64,000 nt of DNA from Cynocephalus volans. Its lineage: Eukaryota; Chordata; Mammalia; Dermoptera; Cynocephalidae. The first letter of the stretch is position 1. Each line of letters starts with the position of its first letter. The stretch is from contig NC_084467.1 of assembly GCF_027409185.1 (NCBI RefSeq), positions 17,970,501 through 18,034,500 of the forward strand, written 5' to 3'. The translations under genes and the position numbers were made by a program. Shown here one piece after another: positions 30,640-42,300 of the stretch. The notes beneath the pieces were generated by a model. The model had not been told where the DNA came from and made no database searches. It saw only the letters and a program-made list of their open reading frames with translations.

Positions 30640-31103
30640 ATGTTTCCTATGGCTGCTGTAACAAATCATCACAAATGTAGCAGCTGAAAGTTATCATCTT
30701 GTAGTTCCGCAGGTTAGGAGTCCAACACAGGTACCATTAGGCTAACATCAAGGTGTCAAGGCTCTTGTTCTCTTGCCTTTTCCAGCTTCTAGAGGCTTCC
30801 CGCATTCCTTGGCTTGTGGCCCCTTCCTCAATCGCCAAAACCAGCCACGTTGCATCTCCCTGTGATTGTTCTTCTCCATTTCATATCTCCTTCTGCCTCC
30901 CTCTTCCACTTTTAAGGACCTTTGTGATTACATGGAACCCCCAGGATAATCCAGGTTAATCTCCCGATTTCAAAAGTCAGCTGATTAGCAACCTAATTCA
31001 ATCTGTAACTTTAATTCCCTTTGCCATATATCCTAACATATTCACAGGTTCTGGAGGTTAGGACATAGACATCTCTGCAGAGCCATTATTCTGCCCACTA
31101 CAG
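30640..31103 (+). mobile_element. LTR-like interspersed repeat
   Basis: Has tttcctatggctgctgtaac near its start and ccattattctgcccactaca at its end. Shares the whole layout with the copy at 35728. Non-coding. Confidence 0.6.
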
Positions 31104-31341
31104 GGGGTCACATTCCCATCAACAGCCAAAATTCTGAGGCTCAGAGCACCCCCACAACCTGCTCTATAACAAGGCCTCCTTTGATCCCCCTGCTGGGGCC
31201 CTCTGCAGCCACCAGTATCTGTTGGGGAAGGGCCTGGGGTACTATCATTTTGCAAGTGCCCCCATATTTCTGTGCCACAACCATCATGTCCCCCCAATCT
31301 GTAATTCTTCCTACACATGCTGAGTCTTCCTCTCTGCCACA

Positions 31342-31457
31342 GATGGCCATAGTAGCCACACATATTAAACTTATGTGTGCCAGACACTGTGCTATATGTG
31401 ATGGCCATAGTAGCCACACATATTAAACTTATGTGTGCCAGACACTGTGCTATATGT
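31342..31457 (+). repeat. Exact tandem duplication, 2 x 58 bp
   Basis: The unit from gatggccatagtagccacac to cactgtgctatatgt appears twice without any difference (31342-31399, 31400-31457). Confidence 0.97.
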
Positions 31458-31650
31458 ACTTTAATTACATGACCTTATGCAATCCTTACAGCTCCACCAA
31501 GGAAGAAGTATTAATGTTGTTCCCATTTTATAGGTGAGGAAACTGAGGCACAGAGATTTTAAGTAATCTACCCAAGAACCACTAAGTGGTAGAGCCAGGA
31601 CAGAACCCAAAGCCTGGCTTTAGAACCCCAAGTCCTAACAAGACACTGCC
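31395..31650 (-). repeat. MIR SINE next to a tandem duplication
   Basis: Has cttatgcaatccttacagct, taggtgaggaaactgaggca and aagtggtagagccaggacag. Its left edge lies in the 58-bp tandem duplication. Confidence 0.6.
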
Positions 31651-32531
31651 CTGCCCTACACAGGCCTGAGGAGCCTCTTCACCCCTCCGTATGCAGACCC
31701 TTACTTCCCCACAACCCAGACCACTGACAGGACTATCACTTTTGACAAGGCTTTACTGAAGGCTCAGGAATGATGGAAGGAATATTCAGCACAGACAACA
31801 CATCCCAAGAGCTTCTAGGGGGTGTGCCTCAGGCTCCCAGGCCCAGCCCCAGCCTCAGTCCCCCTTGGTCCCACACACACACCCCATGAATGAGGACTAC
31901 CCATCCCCACCAGCAGGCGTGGCCTGGAGCTGCCTTCACTCCTGAGCCAGGCCCAACCTTAGTGAGGCCTAAAGAGAGGAAAACATCTGTCCTCCACATG
32001 CAGCTGGAATGATCGCAGTCTCAGTCCACAAGCACAGGTGAAAGACAAAGGACACATCTTTATGAGCTACAAAACATGTGAAACAAAACTGACAGAACTG
32101 AAAAGAGAAATAGGCAAATTCACAATTATGATTAGAGACTTCAATTTCCCTCTCTTAGCAATTAATTGATAGATCAACATGTGGAAAACCAGCAAGGACA
32201 CAGAAGAACTCAACACCATCAACCAATAGGATCTAAACAACATCTATGGAACAATCCGCCCCACGATAGCAGAACTCACATTCTTTTCAAGAGCCTGTGG
32301 AACATATACCAAGACAGACCATATCCTGGGCCACAGAACAAACCTCACTGAATTTAAAAAGAATTAAAGTTATACAATATATGTTCTCTGGCTACAGTAG
32401 AATCAAACTAGAAATCAATAGCACAAAGATAACATGAAAATCCCTGAACTCTTGAAAACTCAGCAACACACTAAATAGTCTATGTGGTCAAAGAGGAAGT
32501 CTCAACAGAAACTTAAAAACACATTGTCCTT

Positions 32532-32680
32532 GGGCTGAGCCCGTGGCGCACTCGGGAGAGTGCTGCGTTGGGAGCGCGGCGACGCTCCCGCCGCGGGTTC
32601 GGATCCTATATAGGAATGGCCAGTGCACTCAAGGGCTGAGTGCCGGTCACGAAAATGACAAAAAAAAAAAAAAAAAAAAA
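32532..32680 (+). mobile_element. GC-rich tRNA-derived SINE with target-site duplication, inside L1
   Basis: It has an A-box-like gtggcgcactcgggagagtg, a GC-rich hairpin region, a B-box-like ggttcggatcc, and the second-monomer remnant gtgccggtcacgaaa, then an A tail of over 20. It is flanked by acacattgtcctt repeats at about 32519 and 32684. Confidence 0.88.
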
Positions 32681-33113
32681 AAAACACATTGTCCTTAATG
32701 AGAATAAAAATACAACATATTAAAATTTGTGGGACACAGCTAAAGCAATGTGAAGAGGGAAATTTATAGCACCAAATGCTTACATCAAAGTAGAGGAAAA
32801 ATCTCAAATTAATAATCTAAGCTCCCACCTCAAGAATCTAGAAAATAAATCTAGAAAAAGAAGCACACAATAAACATAAAGCAAAGAGAGGAATGAAATA
32901 ATGAGAAGAGCAGAAATCAATGAAAATGAAAACAGAAAAGCAATAAAGAAAATCAATGAAACAAAAAGCTGGTTCTGTGAAATGATCAATAAAACTGGCA
33001 AACTTCTAGCAAGACTAATGAAAAAAAAGAGAGAAAAGACATAAATTACCAATATGGGACATAAAACGGGATGTTACTACAGACCCTGCAGATGCCAAAA
33101 TAATGATAAGGGA

Positions 33114-33267
33114 GGGCCGAGCCCGTGGCGCACTCGGTAGCGTGCTGCGCTGGCAGCGCGGCGACGCTCCCGCCGCGGGTTCGGATCCTATATAGGAATG
33201 GCCGGTGCACTCACTGGCTGAGTGCCGGTCACGAAAAAGACAAAAAAAAAAAAATTTAAAAAAAAAT
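33114..33267 (+). mobile_element. GC-rich tRNA-derived SINE with target-site duplication, inside L1
   Basis: Same subfamily as the copy at 32532 (about 90% alike by eye). It is flanked by aataatgataaggga repeats on both sides, splitting the host L1. Confidence 0.88.
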
Positions 33268-33632
33268 AAATAATGATAAGGGAATACCACGAACAACTCT
33301 ACAGGCATAAATTTGACAACTTTGATGAAATGGACCGATTCCTCAAAAAGTGCAAACTACCACAACTCACTCATTTGAAACAGATCATTTGAATAGCCCT
33401 ATAACCATTAATGAAAATAAATTAATATTTTTTTAATTCCCAAAAGAGAAAATCTGCAGGCCCAGACAATTTCACTGGAGAACACTAATAAATGCTTAAA
33501 GAAAAATTAAGCCAATTCTACACAATCCTTTCCAGGAAATACAAGATGAGAGAACACTTCCCAATTCATTTTATGAAGCTAGTACTACCCTGATACCAAA
33601 ACCAGAGGAAGATAATACCAAAAAGAAAATAA

Positions 33633-33672
33633 GAGATAGAGAGAGAGAGGGAGGGAGAGAGAAAGAGAGAAA
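33633..33672 (+). repeat. (GA)n / (GGGA)n simple repeat
   Basis: A purine run of alternating ga and gga units inside L1 sequence, agagagagagggagggagag at its centre. Confidence 0.85.
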
Positions 33673-34327
33673 ATTACAGACGAATATCGCTCATGAATAT
33701 AGATGAAAACTCCTTAACAAAACATTAGCAAATAGAATTCAGCAATATATAAAAGAATTGTGCACCATAACCAAGTGGGGTTTATTCCAGGGATGCAAGG
33801 CTGGTTCATTATTCAAAAATCAACCAATAGAATCTACCAGATTAGTAGGCTAAAAAAAGAAAAATTACATGATCATATCAATTTATGCAGAAAAAATATA
33901 TTACAAAATTCAAAATCCATTTATGATTTTAAAAAATAGTCTCAGAAAACTAGAAATAAAAGGAGAATTTCCTCAATTTGATAAAGAGCATCTACAAAAA
34001 ACCTACAGCTGACATTATACTTAGTGGTAAAAGACTGAATTCATTCCTCCCAATGTCAGGAACAAGGAAGGGACGCACACTCTCACCACTCTTATTCAAC
34101 ATAGTACTGGAAATCCTAGCCAGTGTAATAAGGTGAGAAAATTAAGTAAAAAGCATACAAATTGAAAAGGAGAAAATAAAATTGTTCCTATTTATGGAAA
34201 ATATGATTCATAGAAAATCCCAAGGAATCTACCAAAAAAATTAAAAACAAACAACAACAAAAAAAGCCCTCCTGGAATGAATAAGTACAGCAAGGTCATA
34301 GAATACAGGATTAACATACAAAAATCA

Positions 34328-34491
34328 GGGCCGGCCCGTGGCTCACTCGGGAGAGTGTGGTGCTGATAACACCAAGGCCCCGGGTTCGGATCCCATATAG
34401 GGATGGCCAGTTCGCTCACTGGCTGAGCATGGTGCTGACAACACCAAGTCAAGGGTTAAGATCCCCTTACCGGTCATCTTTAAAAAAAAAA
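34328..34491 (+). mobile_element. tRNA-Ile-derived SINE, dimer, with target-site duplication, inside L1
   Basis: Two tRNA-Ile-like units in tandem: the first has gtggtgctgataacaccaag and ggttcggatcc, the second gtgctgacaacaccaagtc and the ccttaccggtcatcttt end. Flanking repeats acatacaaaaatcag and acatacaaatatcag differ by one base. Confidence 0.88.
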
Positions 34492-35069
34492 AACATACAA
34501 ATATCAGTCATATTTCTGTATACTAGCAATGAACATGTGGACACAAAAGTTAAAAATATAAGAGCATTTAAAAACATTCCCAAATAGTGCAATGTTCAGG
34601 TTTAAATCTAACAAAACATATACAGGAATTATATGCTGAAAATTAAGAATGCTGATAAAAAGAAACCAAAGAAGATGGAGAGAGAGAGACATACTATATT
34701 CATGGATTGGAAGACAACATAGTAAAGATGCCAGTCTCCTCAAATTGATACACAGATTTAATGAAATTCCTAACAAAATCCCAGCAAGAGTTTTTGTGGA
34801 TATAGATAAAATTGTTATAAAATTTATATGGAAAGGCAAAGGACCTATAATAGCTAAAACAATCTTGAAAAAGAACACAAAATGGGAAAAATCAGTCTAC
34901 CAATCTTCAGGACTTATATGAGTACATAGCCATAGTAATCAAGACAGTGTGGTATTGGTGGAGAAACAGACACATAGATCAACGAAACAGGATAGAGAAC
35001 ACAGAAATGGACCCACACAAATATGCCCAACTGATTTTTGACAAAAGTGCAAACACAATTCAATGGAGG

Positions 35070-35469
35070 TGTTATGATTTATGACTGTGTCTCTTCCAAA
35101 ATTCAGGTGCTGAAACAACGTCAATGTGATGATATTAAGAGGGAGGACCTTTAAGAGATGATTAAGTCATGAGGTCACCTCTCTCATGAATGAGATTAAG
35201 GCTCTTACAAAAGAGGCTTCACACAGCTGCTACTTACCCTTCCACATCTGCCTTCCACTGTGTTAAAGGCAGCATTCCTCCCCTCTGGAGGGTGCAGGAA
35301 CAGGACGCAATCTTGGAAGCAGAGAGCAGCCCTCACCAGACAACTGAAACTGCCAGTGCCTTGATCTTGGACTTTCCAGCCTCTAGAAGTGTGAGAGATA
35401 ACTTTCTGTTCTTTACAAATTATCCAGCCTCAGGTATTTTTGTTATAGCAGCACAAAGGGACAAAGACA
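35070..35469 (+). mobile_element. MaLR-type solo LTR with 5-bp target duplication, inside L1
   Basis: Runs from tgttatgatttatg to acaaagaca and is flanked by ggagg on both sides (35065-35069, 35470-35474). L1 sequence continues across it. Same family as 22420 (ttaagagggaggacctttaa, gtgagagataactttctgtt). No coding capacity. Confidence 0.85.
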
Positions 35470-35727
35470 GGAGGAAAGATAGCTATTTCAAAAAAGTGGG
35501 GGGACTGGGCATCCCAAGGCAAAACTAATGAGCCTCAACTTAAACCTCATCCCTTACACAAAGATGAACTCATATAGATCATAGACTTAAACATAAAACA
35601 AAATAATAAAATTTAGGAGAAAAAAAAAGAGAGAGAAAATCTCTGGGATCCAAAGCTAGGCAAAGAGTTCTTAGACTGACACCAAATGCATGATCCATAG
35701 GAAGAAAATTTGATAAACTGGTATATT

Positions 35728-36200
35728 CAATTCCTGTGGCTACTGTAACAAAGTACCACAAAATTGGTGGTTTAAGGCAACATAAGTTTATTCTCTCACA
35801 GTTCTAGAGGCCAGAAGTCTGCAAGCAGTATGACTGGGCCAAAATCAAGGTGTCGGCAGCTGTGCTCCTTCTGTTGGCTCTAGGAGAGAATTCATTCCTT
35901 GCCCCTTGAGTTTCTGGTGGCTACTAGAATTCCTTGGTTTGTGGTTGTATCATTCCAATATATGCCACTATGGTCACACTACCTTCTCCTCTCCCGTCTG
36001 TGTTGAATCGCCCTCTACCTCTCTCTTATAAGGATATTTAGGTCCCACCCCAATAATACAAGATAATCTCCTCATCTCAAAATCTTTAACTTAATCACAT
36101 CTGCAAAGGTCTTTTTTGCCATATAATGTAACATTCACAGGTTCCAGGGATTAGGGAGTATACATCTTTTGGGGGGAGGGCATTATTCAGCCTACCACAA
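35728..36200 (+). mobile_element. LTR-like interspersed repeat inside L1
   Basis: Contains ctactgtaacaaagtaccac, tctcacagttctagaggcc and gtgtcggcagctgtgctcc, and ends cattattcagcctaccaca. L1 text flanks it on both sides. Same family as 30640. Confidence 0.65.
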
Positions 36201-37335
36201 TTAGGCTTAATCAAAATTTTAAAATTTTTCTCCAACAAAAGATCCTAAAAGGATGCAAAGACAAGATACAGACTAAAAAATGTTTGCAAACTATGTATCT
36301 GACAAAGGACTAATATCTAGAATATATAAATAACCTTCAAAACTCAACAATTTTTTTTAAAAAATCTAATTAGAAAACAGACAAAAGACATAAAGAGATA
36401 TTTCACTGAAGAGGATATACAGATGGCAAAAAAGCACATAAACATTTTCAACATCATTAGCTATTAGGAAAATGCAAATTAAAACCACAATGACTTATTA
36501 CTACACACCTATGAGAATTACTAACATTTTAAAAATAGTGACAATACCAACTGCAGACAAAAAAAGTGGAGAAACTAGATCACTCATACATTGCTGGCTG
36601 GAATGTAAAATGATAGAGCCACTCTGGAACACAAATTGGCAGTTCCATTAAAAACTAAACATGCAACTATCACTCAACCCATCAGTTGCACTCCTGGGCA
36701 TTTATCCAGAGAAATAAAAACTGCTGTTCACACAAACACCTGTAAACAAATGTTCATAGCAGCTTTATTTGTAACAGCCCCAAATTGGAAACAACCTAAA
36801 TGTCCTTCAACAAGCGAATGGTTAAACAAATTGTACTATATCCATGCATGGAACCACTTCTCTGCAACAAAAAGAAACAAACTATTGATACTTGCAGCAA
36901 CTCGAATACTTCTCTAGAGAATTATACTAAGGGGCGGGGGGGGGGGGGGAGAGATCCCCAAAGCTTACATAAGTATATGACTCCATTTATATAATATTCT
37001 TGAAATGGCAAAATTATGGAAATGGAGAACATTCTGGTGGTTGCCAGGAGTTAAAGAGGGGGAAGTAAGCAAGTGGGTATGTCTACAAGAGGGCAATCAG
37101 GGATTCTTGGGCTGATGAAATGTTCTGGATCTTAACTGGACTAATGTCAATATCTTGGTTGTACTACTGTACTGTAGTTTTGCAAGATGTTTCCATTGGA
37201 GGAAACTGAGTAAAGGGCACATTGATTATTTCTTACAACTTCATGTGAATCTATAATTATCTCAAAATAAAAAGTTTAATTTTTTTTAAAAAGACATATG
37301 AAATAAAAGCCCAAATTTTATATTAGATTCAACAG

Positions 37336-38120
37336 GCATAAAATTCATCAAATTTTTAAAACTTACGCTCTTCAAAAGACACCATTAAGAAAATAAAAAG
37401 GCAAGCCACATACTGGGGCAAAATATGTGCAATACATATGTCTAATAAAGAACTCATATCTGGAGTAAAGAACTTTTATCATTCAATAACTACAATACAA
37501 TTAAAACCACAGTGAGATACAACTTCACAACCCACTAGCATGCCTAAAATTAAAAAGACTGACAATGTCAAGTGTTAGCAAAGATATATAGCGAATAAAT
37601 TGTCACATATTACTACTGGGAATACAAAATGGTGCCCGTGTTTTGGAAAACTGCATGGTGGTCACACCTAGATATTTACCCAAGAAATGAAAGCACATAT
37701 TCACTAAGAGACTTTTTATAGGAGTGCTCTTTGATAATAGCCCCAATCTGGAAACAACACAAATGTCCATCAAAGAGTGAATAAAAAGGAACTATTGATG
37801 TACACAAAGACATGGATGAACCTCAAAAACAGCGTGCTTAGCAAAAGAAGATGGACACAAAAGACTACACTGTATGATTCCACTTATATGAAATTCTAAA
37901 ACTAATCTATAATGACAGAAAGCAGATCAGTGGCTGCCTGGGGGCTGGGTGTCGGGGAGGAAAGTGACGGCAAAGGAGTAGGGGGACGTTTTGGGGGTGA
38001 CAGAAATTTTCTATACCTTGATTGTGGTGGTGGGTATAAAAATTTGTCAAAATCACCCAACTGTACCCAGATCATGTGTTTCATTTTATATACATTATAA
38101 CTCAATAAGTTTGATTTTTT
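37336..38120 (+). mobile_element. Second L1, 5'-truncated 3' end, adjacent to the first
   Basis: Starts in L1 text (attcatcaaatttttaaaac, cttcaaaagacaccattaag) and ends with the L1 3' UTR (ctcaataagtttgatttttt). Sequences of about 50 bp before and after it are similar (see findings). Confidence 0.75.
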
Positions 38121-38398
38121 AAAGACAAAACCCACAAGCCCATATTTTGTCTTAGATTTAACAGACAAGAAAGTTTTCTAGTTCAATGCTTACATTTGTG
38201 AATGCTTATTAAAGTTTCTAAGTGCTTACTCTAAATTTCTGTACTTCACCCTTCTTCCGCATGGATAAAAACAGCTCACACCGCGGCTGTGGTCCGCGGA
38301 CCACTCTGCTCCACTTGGCTCACTGCTGCAAAGCCCTGCTGCAGCCTGCCCTTGCAAACCACGTGGGAAAGCCGGGAGGCACCTGACCAAGCCCGGGG
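38121..38398 (-). other. LACTBL1: LACTBL1 3' flank and probable 3' UTR
   Basis: Short unique stretch between the stop codon and the L1 3' end. No canonical AATAAA is visible on the - strand here; the closest is aataag at about 38209. The true mRNA end is unresolved and could lie within L1 sequence. Confidence 0.4.
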
Positions 38399-39380
38399 TC
38401 ACTGGGTCTGGAATACGGGTTTGCGCTGCAGCCGCAGGACCCGGTACGTGTTGAGGCCGGGCACGTCGAAGCCGGGGGACAGCCCGTGGCTGTCCAACGG
38501 GTAGAAATTGACGAGCTGCCCGTGCTGGGCCTCGAGCGACAGCCAGGCGTCGCCGAGCGGCAGCGCGCACGGGAACTCGCGGCCCACGTGCAGCTGGAAG
38601 ACGCGGCCGCGCAGGTGGCGCAGCTCCAGCGTGCGGAACGCAGGGGGCACCAGCGCCTCCACGCGGGGCCCGAACTGGCGCAGGTGCAGCTCGGCCGCCG
38701 GCCCCGCGCGCACCTCGTAGAAGGTCAGGTTGGCGAAGGTGAAGTAGCCGGAGAAGGGGCGCGCGCTGGGCGGCGGGGCCGGGCTGAGCTGCGCCTCCCG
38801 AAAGGCCCTCTCCATGGCGGGCAGGAGCAGGTCGTAGGCCTGCGCCACCAGGTCGGCCCCGGGCGGCCGCGGCCCCGCCAGCAGCAGCACGAGGCCCAGG
38901 CGCAGCGGGGGCACCAGCGAGAAGGTGGCGGCGTAGCCGTCCAGGTCGCCGTCCTTGCGCACCACGCGGTAGCCCCGTTGCGCGTGGAACTCCCACGGGG
39001 TGCCCGTCTCGTTGGCGAAGTAGCCGCCCGGGCAGGCCAGCAGCGGCGCCAGCAGCGTCTTGGCCGCGTCGGGGCGCAGGAGCTGCCGGGGCCCGCTGCC
39101 CAGGAGCGCCACGGCCAGCTTGGCCAGGTCGGCGGGGGTGGAGTACATCTGGCCCGAGGGGCGGTACCAGCCCAGGTCGTAGAGCGGCGCCGGCCGGCCG
39201 CTGCCGTAGAAGCCAGCCGCCAGGCGGGCGCGCACGAGGGGCGTGAGGTCGAAGCCAGTGTCCGCCATCCCCAGAGGCTCCAGCACATTCTCCGAGATCC
39301 AGCGCTGGTAGTCACCATGGGCGGTGTGGGCTGCCAGGACATGGGCCAGGAGCGAGAAGGCCAGCGTGCTGTAATGGCAC
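38399..39380 (-). CDS. LACTBL1: LACTBL1 terminal coding exon
   Basis: 982 nt including the TGA (38399-38401), after a ccttccag acceptor. It starts with the last base of a split Arg codon, then CHYSTLAFSLLAHVLA, which fits the second motif of the beta-lactamase fold with Thr in place of Asn. It continues through WISENVLEPLGMADTGFD, SGQMYSTPADLAKLAVALL and RKDGDLDGYAATFSLVP, and then a beta-rich C-terminal part ending KPVFQTQ. This exon is strikingly GC- and CpG-rich compared with its surroundings, which also produces long open frames on the other strand. Confidence 0.93.
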
Positions 39381-42300
39381 CTGGAAGGAAAGCGGTGGGA
39401 CCTGGAATGTGGCCTCGGAAAACACCTCCAAGCCCTAAATAGCCCCCCTTCCCCACCTGTTCAAGCTGTCTGAAATGCCACCAGGGTTTCATTAGACTGG
39501 GTGGGGAAGGAACCTGCTTCACTGTTTCCCAGATGGTCAGACCCAGAAGTGACTTCTGCTGTCAGTGAACATAACTCTGTCTTCTATATCTGGGTAGACT
39601 AAGGCCAGAGAGGGGCAGGAGATTGTCCAGGGTCCTACAGCAGGTTGGAGGAGAGCTGGGCTCAGCAAGGCTCCTGGGAAGGTGGTAAAGCAAATCTTGT
39701 TGGTCCTTTACACTTTAGTGTGATTTACTTAACCAAATGGGAAATTAGTCTTAGACTGTTCTGGCTGAGGGGTGGAGATGATAGTGATCCTGTAGCTAAA
39801 GGATAACAAATAGGAAGCAAGAACTCAAATAGGAACCATGGCAGACACCAATAATCAATGAGGCCTCTTTTCTTTCCCAGAGTAGATGCAGTTTCAGAAT
39901 CTCTAAAATAGTGCCTTGGGAAGGCACAAAGACGGATGAAAATTCACGAATCCTCCTAGCATTTCTGAAATTTCAAACGCCTCATTTTTGGAGCTGAGGA
40001 AGGTGAGGTTCACAGAGGTAATGTGCCTCACCCAAGGTCACACAGGATGTTAGTGGCAGAACTGAAAGCATCTCTCCTTTCTCTGCATCACCTGAACCGT
40101 TTCTTTTTTAAGGGAAGCGAGGCCTGAAATTCAGCATTTGGAGAAGCAGAGGAGCAAGTTTGGGAAAGGGAGCGCTGCCCAGAGGCCTGGAAAGAGACGT
40201 CTGAGGCAGAGGCATGCCGGCTGTCCTCTGTCCAGCTCCAGAGCCCCACTGCTGTCAGAATTCGGCTTCTCTGCTCAGGGCCACCCAGCTATCCACGCCC
40301 AATCTCATCAGCGTCACATTTATTTCCATCATGGCAAATCTGTCTTATTTGTTCACCACGGCTTCCTCACGAGAATGCAAGCTCCACAAAAAGGGTCCTG
40401 GACAGATTTGTTCACTGCTGTATCTCAATGTTCAGCACATTCTGGGCAGACTAGGTGTTCAATACATGTCAAGCTGATGAATGAAAACAACAGGAGTTCC
40501 AAGCAGAACTGGATTCTGGGCCCAGCTCTCCCCTGCCCCACTGGCCTCCCCGCTCCTGGCTGTAATCTTTCCAGCTGTGGAATAGGGCTTTTATTCAGTG
40601 ATCCCCGAGGTCTCTCCTGACTCCAACCATCTAGGATGAAGCAATGTCGGCTCTTTCCCAGGTGGGTGGGTCTCCTCAGGAGGTGCCTAACGTGTGGCTG
40701 GGTGTCAGGGTGCACTCTTCACCTGGTCTCCTCACCTGGTTCCTGGGTCTGCCACCAACACGTCATCCTTGAGTAGGCTCAGGGCCTCCTGGGTGCTGCC
40801 CCTCCACAGCAGTGAGGTGGAACGCAGCCTTCTGGGCAGCCCTAAAGAGGAACAGAGGTCAGATCTGCTGTGCCCAGCTGAGGGTGGGATAGTGGGCCCC
40901 TGGGTGCACTCCCTCCCCCACCTTCCATAGGTTGAGAGAGAACAACAAAATTATTTTTTAAAAAAATCAAGCGTGAACTCCAAACCTGCTTCCTTCTCTT
41001 CCTGCCTGTGTTTCACTGGGCAAGTCATTTACCTCTCTGAGCCCCAGTCCCTCATCTGTAGCATGAGGGAAACAACTCCTACATCATAGGGCTGGTGTTA
41101 GAATTAGATGAGATATGAGGTTTAGCATAGTGCTTGGCACATACTAACTGATCAAAAAATCATTACTATCATCAACTATAGAGAGTTTAATTTCGATAAA
41201 CTTCTTGAGGTCAGTGACCAAACAAGTTTTGTGGAACTTGGCTTCTCCAGCCACTTGCAATGTTCTGTTTATTGGATGTGACAAGTATGGGAAGGATCAC
41301 AGGATTGGGATTTCTTCCATCCATCCACTCATCCGTAGTCTTTGACCATCTGTTGTGTGCCAAGGACTGTTCTAGGTGCTGGGGATTCAGCAATGAACAA
41401 AACAAAGTCTCTGCCCATGTGGAGTTTACATTCTAGTGGAAGGGACACATGATAAGCAAGTAAATGTTCACACAGTGGAGAAAAATAATTCCATGTAAGA
41501 AGGGAGGGATAGTTATTTCTTGGAAGGTGGTCAGAGAAGGCCTCACAGAGATGACCCTTCAGCAGGTGAGACCTGGAGGAGGTGAGGGAGGGAGCCATGC
41601 AGCTCAATTAAGAAGAATGTCTTGGACAGAGGGAATGGCAGGTGCAAAGGCCCTGAGGCACGAATGTCTTGACATGTTTGAGGAACAGTGTGGAACAGCC
41701 AGTGTGGCTGGAGAGGAGTGAGAATGGGAAGACTTTGGAGATAAGAGATATTGGGGGTGCAGGCACCAGATCTTATAAGGCGCTGTGGGCTACCAGAAGT
41801 ACTTAGCTTTCCCTCTGAATACAATGGAGCCATTGCAGGGCTTTGGAGCAGAGGAGTGACATAATTCGACATGAATTTTATCAAGGTTGCTCTGACTGCT
41901 TTGTGAAAACAGACTGTTGGGGACAATGGCAGAAGCAGGAAAGCCTGTAAGGAGACTTGCTAAAATCCTTGTTTGTGGCTTGGACCAGGGTGCTGGTAGT
42001 GGAGGTGGTGAGAAGTGTTAGTGTTGTGGACATATTTTGAGAGGAGAGCCAACAGAATTTGCTACTGGAGGAAGTTGGAGGGTGTGGGAGTGAGAGGTGT
42101 CAGGGACAACTACAAGGTTTTGGCTGAGCAACTGGGGGACAAAGTCCTGAGTCCTGGGTTTAAGTTCAGACTCCAGCACATCTTACTACATGGCCCCAAA
42201 CTATGCTGCTTCTCTGTGCCTCTACCTGCTCATCTTTAAGTGGGCTGAGTACATGCAGTGGTTTCCCTGTGAGGTGTTGCAAGACTTAGAGAATGAATGG

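Larger units (their letters stand above)
32036..37287 (+). mobile_element. Old L1 element, ORF2 remnant to 3' end, with nested insertions
   Basis: L1 ORF2-type sequence in sense orientation, starting near gacaaaggacacatc and ending in an A/T-rich tail at about 37287. Many stops and frameshifts. The piece at 34649-34921 still reads like reverse-transcriptase C-terminal sequence (KIVIKFIWKGKGP) but is broken. It hosts three SINEs (32532, 33114, 34328), one LTR (35070) and one LTR-like repeat (35728). Not functional. Confidence 0.85.

Noticed and set aside
34328..34491. A and B boxes suggesting tRNA genes (also at 27965, 32532, 33114, 43979, 55277, 60490)
   Set aside because: They lack a foldable tRNA 3' half or terminator, carry poly(A) tails and target-site duplications, and recur. 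They are SINEs.
34649..34921. Open frame with KIVIKFIWKGKGP
   Set aside because: It is a piece of a decayed L1 ORF2, not an independent gene.
38486..39442. Long + strand open frame of 318 codons
   Set aside because: It lies antisense to the LACTBL1 terminal exon, is Arg/Gly/Ala/Gln-rich from GC bias, and has no domain. The - strand frame has clear homology and splice-phase support.
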